Positions 37,729 to 46,265 of a stretch of 64,000 bases of DNA are shown here, in pieces. Location of the stretch: the NCBI RefSeq assembly GCF_000155595.1, contig NZ_DS989905.1:62001-126000 (forward strand), written 5' to 3'. Origin of the DNA: Synechococcus sp. PCC 7335 (lineage in GTDB: Bacteria; Cyanobacteriota; Cyanobacteriia; Phormidesmidales; Phormidesmidaceae). Both the position numbers and the translations under genes were made by a program. Numbering within the stretch: the first letter of the stretch is position 1; each line of letters opens with the position of its first letter. The notes under the pieces were generated by a model. The model worked only from the letters and a program-made list of their open reading frames with translations. It searched no databases and was not told where the DNA came from.

Positions 37729-38704
37729 CGATACTGTCAGCCCTGAGTAGCCAAAATAAAGGATTCGGCCAGCTGATAGGCTAGGTGCGATCAGCTCTAC
37801 CTCTACCTCATGGATTGTCCGCATTGCCACTCGCCTCATATCTCGCAGCTCCAGCGCAAAACCCATCTAGGCTATACCATGTTTCGCTGCAAACGCTGTC
37901 GCCGGACGTTCAATCAGCGCACAGATACGCCATTTAATTTTGTGGAAGTCCCAACAGACATTATCTTCCAGGTGTTGCTCTGCCGCGTCCGCTATAAGCT
38001 CAGCTATCGGGATGTGGCTGAGTTCTTTTTGCTTAGAGGCTTTCAGTTTACCCACGAAACTGCAAGGGATTGGGAGGAACGTTTCCTACCTCATTTTACA
38101 GAGCAGATTAGAACAAAGCGAAAGGGCAAAGTCGGCAAATTATGGATGATTGACGAGACTTACGTGAAAGTCTGTGGGCAGTGGTGCTACCTCTACCGAG
38201 GCATTGATGAAGATGGCAATCTGGTAGACGTTCGCCTTAGCAAAACTCGCGACATGGCTGGCACCAAAGCCTTCTTTGCTCAAGCCATCGATCTGCACGA
38301 GGACGCTCCTGACAAGGTCGCGACCGATGGCTTAGCATCTTACCCACGGGCGATTGAAGAAGACTTAGGTGAGAAAGTTCAGCATGAAGTCCGCCCCTGC
38401 ACAGCCAATCCAGTTGAACAAAGTCATCGGCGCATCAAACGCCGCTATTATCCAACCCTGGGGTTCGGTGAGTTTGAGGCTGCGCAGAGATTTTGCAGAG
38501 CAGTCGATGAAGTTGGCAACTTCCTGAGGCCTCGTAGCCGAATGGCAGAATTCGTGTGCCTTGGCGATCGCAGAGCGCAGTTACTGAAGGGAGTTGAAGA
38601 ATTGGAAGATCTGTTCCAAGCTTCCTAAACAGAAATAGGGGTAGGTGCGATCACACTACTGATGAGCAGGTGAATTGTGGCTACTCAGTCCTGACAAATT
38701 CTTT
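37729..38704 (+). mobile_element. IS6-like insertion sequence, copy 2
   Basis: Identical over 976 bp to 13701-14676 and in the same orientation, 24,028 bp away. The left flank is a structured-RNA-like segment and the right flank is an SDR gene. No target duplication links the two sides, so this copy marks a rearrangement joint. Confidence 0.85.
37810..38628 (+). CDS. IS6-like DDE transposase, copy 2
   Basis: 272 residues, same protein as at 13782-14600: N-terminal zinc ribbon, helix-turn-helix and DDE core (D in WMIDETY, D in VATDGLASYP, E in NPVEQSHRR). Intact. Two identical copies in direct orientation can mobilise or delete the DNA between them by cointegrate formation or recombination, as known for IS26. 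Confidence 0.9.
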   Translation: MDCPHCHSPHISQLQRKTHLGYTMFRCKRCRRTFNQRTDTPFNFVEVPTDIIFQVLLCRVRYKLSYRDVAEFFLLRGFQFTHETARDWEERFLPHFTEQIRTKRKGKVGKLWMIDETYVKVCGQWCYLYRGIDEDGNLVDVRLSKTRDMAGTKAFFAQAIDLHEDAPDKVATDGLASYPRAIEEDLGEKVQHEVRPCTANPVEQSHRRIKRRYYPTLGFGEFEAAQRFCRAVDEVGNFLRPRSRMAEFVCLGDRRAQLLKGVEELEDLFQAS

Positions 38705-39035
38705 CCCATCGCTCAGGCGGAAGGTCAACCATGAAGCCTAGTAGAGCAATGCCAGCATTGTTAATCAAAACATCAGGAACGACATTCAGCTGCTGTGTGT
38801 CGGCGTAGAGGGCTTCGCACCCAGCATCATCTGCCAAATCAAGATCTAGACAAGCCATCACCTTCCCCGTAACGCTCTCTGCTTGTAGCGTGTTGAGCTG
38901 TGATGACAGATTGACAGACGGATGGTCGGTCAAAATTAGCTGGCAGCCCTTCGCTAACAGTTGTCGGGTCAGTGATTGGCCAAAACCGCCTCCGGCTCCG
39001 GTAATCAAAACTGTTGCGGCGTTAAGTTGAGTCAT
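38685..39035 (-). pseudogene. Short-chain dehydrogenase, 3' part lost at IS
   Basis: The first about 110 residues of a classical SDR: cofactor motif TGAGGGFG near residue 13, the acidic LDLDLADD segment, and NNAG. After LPPERWE the frame enters the IS element and stops within seven codons. The catalytic Tyr-X-X-X-Lys half is missing and not found at any IS flank in this window. The start is the ATG at 39035, with an in-frame GTG at 39050 as alternative. Confidence 0.7.
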
Positions 39036-39169
39036 GGTGAGCCCAGGCACGGAAACCTTAAAAAACTGCTGCTAGCCAATGAGAACAATGGGATGAAAGA
39101 ATAAGTAGAAGAACAAATGGGCGAAATTTAGCGGCTTACGGACTGGGTTGTATCAACGGAGAAGGTGTG

Positions 39170-40465
39170 ATGAGCGATCGCAAGTCTAGCTACGATTTAG
39201 TCGTTTTTGGCGCAACGGGATTTGTAGGTCGAATTCTGTGCGGTTATTTGCTTAGCCAAGTTGGGGTAAATGAGTCCGTTAACTGGGCGATTGCCAGTCG
39301 ATCAAAGGCCAAGCTCGAAGCTCTCGTTACCGAACTGGGTACTGAGGCAGATGGCCTACCCTATATGACGGCTGATGTCACTGATGAAGCTAGCTTACAG
39401 GATTTGTGTGCTCAGACCCGAGTTGTGATTTCCACAGTTGGCCCCTATGCCCTGTATGGGGAGCCTTTGGTAAAAGTTTGCGCTGAAACGGGCACCGATT
39501 ACTGCGATCTGACCGGGGAACCTCAGTGGATTCGGCAAATGATCGAGCGTTATCAAAAGATTGCCAAAGCCTCCGGGGCGCGCATTGTCCACTGCTGTGG
39601 GTTTGATTCTATCCCGTCTGATCTGGGGGTTTACTATCTGCAACAGCAGGCGCAGCAGCGGTTCGGACAGGCGTGCGATCGCATCAAAATGCGAGTTAAA
39701 TCAGCCCAAGGGGGCGTTTCTGGCGGCACCGTTGCCAGCGGCGTGAACTTGATTCAAGAAACTCGGATCAGCCCCGAACTGCGTCAGGAACTGGATAATC
39801 CTTATTCTCTATGCCCAGATACGTGCCTAGACACGCGCCCAGATACGCACCCAGAGATATCTACAGAAATATCTACAGGGACGCCACAGGCTGCGGTACA
39901 TCCACCAACCCTGGTTCCGGTGCAATATGACCCAGACTTTCAGGCGTGGGTGTCCCCCTTTGTAATGGCAGCTGTTAACACTCGTATCGTCCTACGCTCC
40001 AACGCCCTGCTGGGCTACCCCTACGGCAAAGGCTTCCAGTACGAAGAGGCGGTATTGACAGGGCCCAAAGCTACTGGCTGGCTAACGGCTCAGGGCCTTA
40101 ATTTGGCCATGGGTGTCCTAGCGGTAGCCATGCTTTTCTCGCCTACCCGTTGGCTCCTAAACAACACAATTATCCCGCAGCCAGGAGAAGGGCCGAGTCA
40201 GGTGTCTCAGGCGCAGGGATTTTATGACTTGCGCTTTTGGGGTGTTACCAACAAAGGCGAAACCATTGAGGTTAAGGTGATGGGCGATCAAGACCCCGGC
40301 TATGGGTCTACGGCAAAGATTTTAGGCCAGGCAGGGCTATGTATGGCGCAGGATTTTGCTAGCGCTGATAAGCCGGGGGGATTTTGGACGCCCGCATCGA
40401 TGTTTGGCAACAGTTTGATAGAGCGGCTAGAGCAGGCGGCTGGATTAACATTTGAGGTGCTTTGA
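39170..40465 (+). CDS. Saccharopine dehydrogenase-like NAD(P) protein
   Basis: 431 residues. N-terminal Rossmann fold VVFGATGFVGRILC, then VISTVGPYALYGEPLVKVCAETGTDYCDLTGE and HCCGFDSIPSDLG, the wording of the saccharopine-dehydrogenase-like family that includes trans-acting enoyl reductases of lipid pathways. One hydrophobic helix lies near residue 305-325 (GLNLAMGVLAVAMLF). An insert of short repeats (PDTCLDTRPDTHPE, then ISTE) sits in the middle near residue 220. Real substrate unknown. The ATG at 39170 follows an in-frame GTG at 39167. Confidence 0.82.
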   Translation: MSDRKSSYDLVVFGATGFVGRILCGYLLSQVGVNESVNWAIASRSKAKLEALVTELGTEADGLPYMTADVTDEASLQDLCAQTRVVISTVGPYALYGEPLVKVCAETGTDYCDLTGEPQWIRQMIERYQKIAKASGARIVHCCGFDSIPSDLGVYYLQQQAQQRFGQACDRIKMRVKSAQGGVSGGTVASGVNLIQETRISPELRQELDNPYSLCPDTCLDTRPDTHPEISTEISTGTPQAAVHPPTLVPVQYDPDFQAWVSPFVMAAVNTRIVLRSNALLGYPYGKGFQYEEAVLTGPKATGWLTAQGLNLAMGVLAVAMLFSPTRWLLNNTIIPQPGEGPSQVSQAQGFYDLRFWGVTNKGETIEVKVMGDQDPGYGSTAKILGQAGLCMAQDFASADKPGGFWTPASMFGNSLIERLEQAAGLTFEVL

Positions 40466-40596
40466 GCTGGAGTGCCTGAAGCTATAAACATGGACGTTCA
40501 TGAAGCTTCCGTGGTAGATTCTCTTTTCTCTTCATGACAAATCTGTTGGATAATGTTGCATCTTGATATGGCTACTACCGGGATGTTGCCGCTATC

Positions 40597-40616
40597 CACA
40601 TAAGTTCCCCAAATTC
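40597..40616 (+). promoter_or_regulatory. Regulon element copy before CrtISO-like gene 1
   Basis: CACATAAGTTCCCCAAATTC, ending 108 bp before the ATG at 40725. The left half is weaker than the right. Confidence 0.55.
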
Positions 40617-40724
40617 TTTGAGTAGGCTCTAAGGCAACAAGCCATAAGCAATAGGTAACAAGCAACAGACTGCGCGAGCTATCTATGCCGAGCCAATTAC
40701 CCAAGCTTGAGTCGAAGGAGCACA

Positions 40725-42260
40725 ATGAAAACAGATTATTTAATTGTAGGCAGCGGCCTATCGGCGTTGGTCTTTGGTGCGCTGATGGCAAATGCGGGTA
40801 AGCGAGTGCGAATCCTAGAGTCTCATGAGCATCCCGGCGGATTTGGTCACACTTTTACGCTGGCCAAGCAATATACATTTAACGCTCAGCTTCACTACGT
40901 TTGGGACTGTGGCGAAGGGCACACTGTCAACCGGGTGCTAAAGCGGCTAGGGCTCGATGAAAAGATTACTTTCGAGCGCTATGACCCCGATGGCTTTGAC
41001 CATATGCACATGCCGGGATATCAGCTAGAGATTCCTTCAGAGATGGCGGTGCTTCAGCAGCGGCTCGATCAACTGTTTCCAGAGGATCGCGATCGCATTC
41101 ACCTATTTCTTAACGAAGTCCAAAAAATTCGCGCCGGACTAAGACTACTCTCTCCTCCCATGCAGCCGCTTAGTCTGCTGAGCCATCTTGGAGAGGCGAT
41201 CGCCACCGCGCGATATATGAACTACACCCTACAAGATGCGTTTGATCAGTTTGCACTGCCCGAGGCCGCACAGACGCTGCTAGCGCTACAGTGGCCCGAC
41301 TTTTTGCTTCCTCCTAACCAGCTTTCTTTCTATGCCTGGATCATCTTATTCACCAGCTATCAAGAAGGCGCCTTCTATCCGACCCACCATTTTGACTCTG
41401 TGGTAAACGCACTAGTCGCCGCGATTGAGAGTCGGGGTGGAGAAGTGTTGTTATACCAAGAAGTGGTTGACTTTTTGATGATGAACAAAACGGTCAGAGG
41501 CGTTCAGACATTCAACCGGAAAACGCATCAAAATGAAGAATTTATTGCTGATACGATCATCTGCAACATGGATCCGAAACGGGCCGCTAAGATGATCGGT
41601 CTCGAAAAGTTCTCTCATTCCTTGCAAAAGCAGCTGAGCTATGATTATTCGCCCTCTAACTTTATGGCGTACTGCGTCGTCAAGGGCATCGATTTGCGAG
41701 ACTACGGATTCGGAAAGTGGAATACTTTTCACACCGAGCAGCCCAACCTAAACGTGGCTTTTGAGCAAATGTACGAGCAGAGTGATTTTTCTTCTCCTAG
41801 CTTTGCCATCACCACACCAACGCTGCTGACCAATGCCGAACGAGACTGCCCAGCAGACTGCCAGATTATTGAATTTCTCACTGTCGCCAACTACGATACT
41901 TTCCGCAACTTGCTATCGACGAGCCGCAAACTCTACGTCCAAAAGAAAGCAGAGATCTTAGAGCGCATTCTAGACATTGTTGAAGCGAACTACATTCCTA
42001 ATCTCAGAGAGCATATTGTTTTTAAGGTGACGGGTAGCCCCACTACGAACGAACGCTTTTGCAACTGTCCGGCGGGCAACTCCTACGGCTCTAGCCTGAC
42101 GCCCAAGAACATGGGCCTGGGGCGATTGAGCCACCGCAGCTCGCTAAAGCACTTTTACTTTTGCAATGCCTCTTCTGGCTACCCTGGCTTTGCGCCAACG
42201 TTTTGGACAGGCGCTCTGCTGTATCAAAGGCTATCTGGCGACATGATTTTAGGAGAGTAA
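40725..42260 (+). CDS. CrtISO-like FAD oxidoreductase 1
   Basis: 511 residues. FAD-binding YLIVGSGLSALVFGALMANAG followed by HEHPGGFGHTF; the C-terminus reads NASSGYPGFAPTFWTGALL. The domain plan is that of carotenoid isomerase, phytoene desaturase and all-trans-retinol saturase-like flavoproteins. The reaction cannot be read from sequence; the gene is far from any carotenoid cluster. The start at 40725 has AAGGAG; an in-frame TTG at 40707 is unlikely. Paralogue of the protein at 53177. It heads a unit with the amine-oxidase-like gene at 42323. Confidence 0.82.
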   Translation: MKTDYLIVGSGLSALVFGALMANAGKRVRILESHEHPGGFGHTFTLAKQYTFNAQLHYVWDCGEGHTVNRVLKRLGLDEKITFERYDPDGFDHMHMPGYQLEIPSEMAVLQQRLDQLFPEDRDRIHLFLNEVQKIRAGLRLLSPPMQPLSLLSHLGEAIATARYMNYTLQDAFDQFALPEAAQTLLALQWPDFLLPPNQLSFYAWIILFTSYQEGAFYPTHHFDSVVNALVAAIESRGGEVLLYQEVVDFLMMNKTVRGVQTFNRKTHQNEEFIADTIICNMDPKRAAKMIGLEKFSHSLQKQLSYDYSPSNFMAYCVVKGIDLRDYGFGKWNTFHTEQPNLNVAFEQMYEQSDFSSPSFAITTPTLLTNAERDCPADCQIIEFLTVANYDTFRNLLSTSRKLYVQKKAEILERILDIVEANYIPNLREHIVFKVTGSPTTNERFCNCPAGNSYGSSLTPKNMGLGRLSHRSSLKHFYFCNASSGYPGFAPTFWTGALLYQRLSGDMILGE

Positions 42261-42321
42261 ATTTTAGAAGGACAAATTTTAGGAGAGTAAATCTTGGCGA
42301 AATAACTTTAGGAGAATAGGT
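42247..42321 (+). repeat. Repeated ribosome-site cassette between genes
   Basis: The phrase TTTTAGGAGAGTAAA occurs at 42247 and again near 42277, with a variant TTTAGAAGGACAAA between and TTTAGGAGAATAGG just before the next ATG. The first copy overlaps the stop of the CrtISO-like gene. Probably a local tandem duplication of a Shine-Dalgarno region. Confidence 0.6.
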
Positions 42322-42322
42322 G

Positions 42323-43639
42323 ATGAAAATTGCAATCATTGGCGGCGGCGCTAGCGGCATGGCTTCAGCCTATCTGCTTGATCAGCAGGGACATGAGGTG
42401 ACTGTATTCGAGCGTCAGGCAGCGCTAGGCGGACATATTCAAACGTTGAACCAAAACTTGTGGCCCAATCGCTCAAACTGCGAGCAGGTGCTGGAAAATG
42501 GCGTTCTAGAATTTCCGGCGGTGTTTCACAGCTTTTTCTCACTGATGCGGATGCTAGACGTCGAACTAGAGCCGGTTAATATTGGCTCGGCGCTATTCTT
42601 TAAAGGTGGACGCCACTTTCTTTCGGCTGGCATTATCCGCAGCAATTTTACTGGGATTCAGCGCCTGTTAGAGTATCTTCGCCTAGATACGCTCTACGCC
42701 CGCTCTGCCGCGTTTTGGGCAAAGATGCAGCTCTGCGATCTGCAAGACTTTCGCGATCGCCCACTCTCGGCCTATCTATCGGATGAAAATGCGAGAAACA
42801 CATGGCTAAAGCTGCTAACGATGTACAGCTACTCGATGGCCTTTGAGCGAATTGATAATTTTCCAGCGGAGATTGCGATGCCCGTTCTGCGGCGGTACAT
42901 TTTTACCGATTGGTTTCGGATTAAGGGCGGTGTTTATTCTTATATTCAAAAGATCTTAGAGAGATTTGGCGGCAGGATTGTTTTAAATGCGGATGTACGC
43001 GTGATCGCCCGCGCTCAGACCAACGTTACTATTCTTCTCCCAGAAGGGCCACAGCAGTTCGATAAAGTTGTCTTTGCCACTCCGCCCGACCAGGTGCTAA
43101 AGCTGTTGGCGTCTCCTACGGCTGCCGAACGCCAACGCTTTGGTCGCTGGCAAGCTAACCATATAGAAACGACGCTTCATCGTGACACCAGCCTGTACGA
43201 TCCCTACGGTATTAAGCGGCCCTCGGAGTTCGACTTTTTTCAGACGGATACGGGTTGGGGCTACAACGCGGCGCTCAACCAGCTCTGCGGCGTCACTTCA
43301 CCCCAGCGATACTCTCTCGCTTTTAATCTCTCTGAGCTGATAGATCCGAACCAGGCCATCCATATCCAAACGCACCACACGCCGCTATATACCGTTGAGG
43401 CAGTACGCTACCGCAACGAGATTGTTGCAACGAACGGAGAGAACAATACCTACCATGCGGGGGCCTATTTAGGCGATGGGCTGCATGAAGGCGCGATCGC
43501 CTCAGCAATGAAGGTGGCCGCACTGATTGCCGATCAATCATCTTCAACGTCACCTTTGGCATCACCTGCAACGTCACATTCAAGATCACCGAGCGCAGAC
43601 CAGATATTCGCAGGTGCCTACGATCGACCATTCTTCTAA
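42323..43639 (+). CDS. FAD-dependent amine oxidase-like protein
   Basis: 438 residues. N-terminal FAD motif IAIIGGGASGMASAYLLDQQG with EVTVFERQAALGGHIQT, the plan of NAD(P)-binding/amine-oxidase-like flavoproteins linked to cyclopropane-lipid or carotenoid-like chemistry in other bacteria. C-terminal GAYLGDGLHEGAI is the second FAD contact. The start at 42323 has GGAG within the repeated cassette. It follows the CrtISO-like gene by 62 bp; its 3' end overlaps the convergent DUF3122 gene by 54 bp. Confidence 0.82.
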   Translation: MKIAIIGGGASGMASAYLLDQQGHEVTVFERQAALGGHIQTLNQNLWPNRSNCEQVLENGVLEFPAVFHSFFSLMRMLDVELEPVNIGSALFFKGGRHFLSAGIIRSNFTGIQRLLEYLRLDTLYARSAAFWAKMQLCDLQDFRDRPLSAYLSDENARNTWLKLLTMYSYSMAFERIDNFPAEIAMPVLRRYIFTDWFRIKGGVYSYIQKILERFGGRIVLNADVRVIARAQTNVTILLPEGPQQFDKVVFATPPDQVLKLLASPTAAERQRFGRWQANHIETTLHRDTSLYDPYGIKRPSEFDFFQTDTGWGYNAALNQLCGVTSPQRYSLAFNLSELIDPNQAIHIQTHHTPLYTVEAVRYRNEIVATNGENNTYHAGAYLGDGLHEGAIASAMKVAALIADQSSSTSPLASPATSHSRSPSADQIFAGAYDRPFF

Positions 43640-44194
43640 CGCATCTGAAGGCACAGAAAGCACAATCGGAGAACCCGCTCGCGTCGGTAGCTGAAGCTGG
43701 AGCGATCGCGCTTTTTTGGCTTTGTATAGCAGGCTCTGGATGTCGTATTGTCCTACATTCGGATCGGGCAGAGCGCCCATAAACTGCTGGCGAGTCACGT
43801 TAGGCACGCTAAACTGCTCGCCGGTATCGGTGGTAACCACCAGCGGCTGAACTGCATCGAGCTGGACGCTGGGCGAGACTGTTACTAGCCGCAGATAAAA
43901 GCCGCGATCGCCCTCCATCTGCTTGAGTGCGGTCACCTCCCAAGCATGGTTGTACTCGTCCAATAGCTCCACTTGAGACTGATAAATCCACTGGTTAGCC
44001 TCTTTCAAAAAGCTGACCTCAGCCACGGCAACTGGCGTTGCGAACCAGCCGATCAGCACAAGAATCAGGGCCAGCAGCAGCGCCAGCTTGAGCGGTTTCT
44101 TGTAGAAGTAATGCATTGAGGCTGGATAAGCGATGATGCGCCACCCCAAACCGACGACCACCGACAAAGCAACGAAGCTAATAAGCAGTTTCAC
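43586..44194 (-). CDS. DUF3122-like membrane-anchored protein
   Basis: 202 residues from GTG 44194, whose GGAGGAA ribosome site lies inside the end of ftsH; the two genes overlap by 17 bp and are translationally coupled. Two hydrophobic helices (about 3-20 and 35-55) precede a beta-rich domain (ANQWIYQSQVELLDEYNHAWEVTAL, GFYLRLVTVSPSVQLDAVQPLVVTTDTG) that resembles the cyanobacterial DUF3122 family. Tight coupling to ftsH suggests a partner or regulator of that protease. A longer frame to 44245 would run through ftsH. Confidence 0.65.
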   Translation of the reverse strand: MKLLISFVALSVVVGLGWRIIAYPASMHYFYKKPLKLALLLALILVLIGWFATPVAVAEVSFLKEANQWIYQSQVELLDEYNHAWEVTALKQMEGDRGFYLRLVTVSPSVQLDAVQPLVVTTDTGEQFSVPNVTRQQFMGALPDPNVGQYDIQSLLYKAKKARSLQLQLPTRAGSPIVLSVPSDALEEWSIVGTCEYLVCAR

Positions 44195-46136
44195 GATAGG
44201 GTTCCTCCGGTGAATATATCCTTGGCTGTGGCAAGGTTTCTGCATCTCGGTTGAGCCAGGTAGACAAAGTCGCTGGTGAATGAACTTTATCTAAGAACGC
44301 TTTGAGCGCTTTTTCTTCCAAAGTCTCTTCTTCCAGCAGCTTTTGAGCAATTTCCTCTAGCACATCTTGATTTCTGATCAAGATTTCCACCGCCATCTGG
44401 TGCGCTTCCTCGACTAGAGTAATCATCTCTTCGTCTATTGCTTCGGATAGATGAGGACTAATGGCTCGACGCGGCTGTGCATAACCTTCTAGAAACGGCG
44501 ACTGGCTGCGGTCGACGGCAATGGGGCCAAGAATGGGGCTCATGCCATACAGGGTAATGCAGCGCTCCGCCAAGTCAGTTGCTTTTTGAATATCGTCACT
44601 AGCGCCCGTAGAGAGCCGATTAAAGACGATCTCTTCGGCGGCACGCCCGCCTAGCAAGGTCACTAGCTGACCGCGAATCTCGCTTTCGACCATCAAAAAG
44701 CGATCGCCCTCTGGTCGCTGCAGCGTGTAGCCCAAGGCCGCAATGCCGCGCGGCACAATCGAGATTTTTTCAACCACGCCCGCGCCGGGCATCAGCGCTC
44801 CCACAATCGCATGTCCAGCTTCGTGGTAGGCAACCGTCCGCTTTTCTACGTGGTTGAGCACGCGAGACTTTCTCTCTACCCCGGTCAAAATTCTCTCTGA
44901 AGCTTCATTAAAATCGGCCATCGTCACAGCAGCATGGTCACGACGGGCGGCGAGCAGCGCTGCCTCGTTCACTAGGTTGGCCAAATCAGCTCCCGCAAAG
45001 CCGGGGGTGCGGGCGGCCAGCTTATCTAAGGCGACATCTTCAGCTAGGTGAACGTCTTTTGCGTGGATAGCGAGAATGGCCTCTCGCCCTTTCTTATCTG
45101 GTCTATCTACAACGATGCGGCGGTCAAAGCGGCCTGCTCTGAGCAAGGCCGGATCTAGCACTTCGGGTCGGTTGGTCGCGGCGAGGAGAATGACGCCTGC
45201 GTTAGGGACAAAGCCATCCATCTCTGCTAGTAGCTGATTGAGCGTTTGTTCTCTTTCGTCATTGCCCGCAAACCGATTGTTCGATGCGCGAGATTTGCCA
45301 AGCGCATCCAGCTCATCAATAAATACGATGCACGGAGCCTGCTGCTTCGCCTGCTCGAAGAGATCTCTGACCCTCGAAGCGCCCACGCCCACAAACATTT
45401 CAATAAATTCAGAAGCTGAGATGCTGAAGAAAGGAACGCCTGCTTCACCAGCGATCGCCCTAGCGAGCAATGTTTTCCCCGTGCCGGGTGGCCCCACTAG
45501 CAAAACGCCCTTTGGAATCTTTGCACCCAAGCTCACGTATTTTTGGGCATGCTGCAAAAAGTCTACAATCTCTTGCAGTTCGGCCTTGGCCTCATCTACG
45601 CCTGCGACATCGTCAAAGTTAACGCAGCTGCTGCCTTCTAGATACATGCGGGCTTTGCTTTTGCCCACGCTAAGCAGACCACCGCCCTGAGTGCGATTCG
45701 AGAAGCTGGCCCAAATCATCCACAGCAGCAGCAGTGGCAGCAGCAGCCCAAAGAATCTGCCGATGCCACTGTCGGCAACCGCTTCTATTTCTACGTTGTG
45801 CGATCGCAGTATTCCGGGTAGCTCAGCGTCATTTTGTAAGGGCACTGTTATCCGCTGGATAGGTGCGTCATCTGCTGTTACTGGCGCCAAATCTGGTAAC
45901 GGCTTTAGCGTATAAACAATCTGTTGACTGCTTATACTCGCCGCAGCCACCTGACCGCTCTCTACCTGCTCAATAAACTGACTGTAGGGCACCCGGTCTT
46001 TTCGCGGGGCGCGGACAACGACCGCCATGACAATAAACAACCAGGCCAGTAACAGAAATAAGCTACTTGCAAAAGCTCTGTTGTTAGGGGCAGCGTTGTC
46101 AGGGCGGTTGGAAAGGGGCGGTGTATTTTTAGACAT
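44178..46136 (-). CDS. ftsH: FtsH-type ATP-dependent zinc metalloprotease
   Basis: 652 residues: N-terminal helix (about 24-43), a periplasmic part (45-125), second helix (about 128-145), AAA domain with [24 protein letters not shown] and the second region of homology ([24 protein letters not shown]), then the zinc protease [11 protein letters not shown] with C-terminal helices. Membrane hexamer that degrades damaged membrane proteins; in cyanobacteria FtsH also removes photodamaged D1. Upstream at 46199-46218 lies a regulon element, so this is an extra, stress-linked FtsH. Confidence 0.95.
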   Translation of the reverse strand: MSKNTPPLSNRPDNAAPNNRAFASSLFLLLAWLFIVMAVVVRAPRKDRVPYSQFIEQVESGQVAAASISSQQIVYTLKPLPDLAPVTADDAPIQRITVPLQNDAELPGILRSHNVEIEAVADSGIGRFFGLLLPLLLLWMIWASFSNRTQGGGLLSVGKSKARMYLEGSSCVNFDDVAGVDEAKAELQEIVDFLQHAQKYVSLGAKIPKGVLLVGPPGTGKTLLARAIAGEAGVPFFSISASEFIEMFVGVGASRVRDLFEQAKQQAPCIVFIDELDALGKSRASNNRFAGNDEREQTLNQLLAEMDGFVPNAGVILLAATNRPEVLDPALLRAGRFDRRIVVDRPDKKGREAILAIHAKDVHLAEDVALDKLAARTPGFAGADLANLVNEAALLAARRDHAAVTMADFNEASERILTGVERKSRVLNHVEKRTVAYHEAGHAIVGALMPGAGVVEKISIVPRGIAALGYTLQRPEGDRFLMVESEIRGQLVTLLGGRAAEEIVFNRLSTGASDDIQKATDLAERCITLYGMSPILGPIAVDRSQSPFLEGYAQPRRAISPHLSEAIDEEMITLVEEAHQMAVEILIRNQDVLEEIAQKLLEEETLEEKALKAFLDKVHSPATLSTWLNRDAETLPQPRIYSPEEPYRETAY

Positions 46137-46198
46137 ATGACTGAACCCAAGCGTAATTTCTGTGGATATCCTGCCGGAGTAGGTTCAGTGTATGTAGA

Positions 46199-46218
46199 GA
46201 AGCTGATGAACTTGTGAG
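46199..46218 (-). promoter_or_regulatory. Regulon element copy before ftsH
   Basis: Reads CTCACAAGTTCATCAGCTTC on the minus strand, 63 bp before ftsH. The direct repeat continues as CTC. Confidence 0.65.
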
Positions 46219-46265
46219 CGATCGCGATTACTACCTTTCTGGTGATTTGCTGTCACTTTGTAGGC

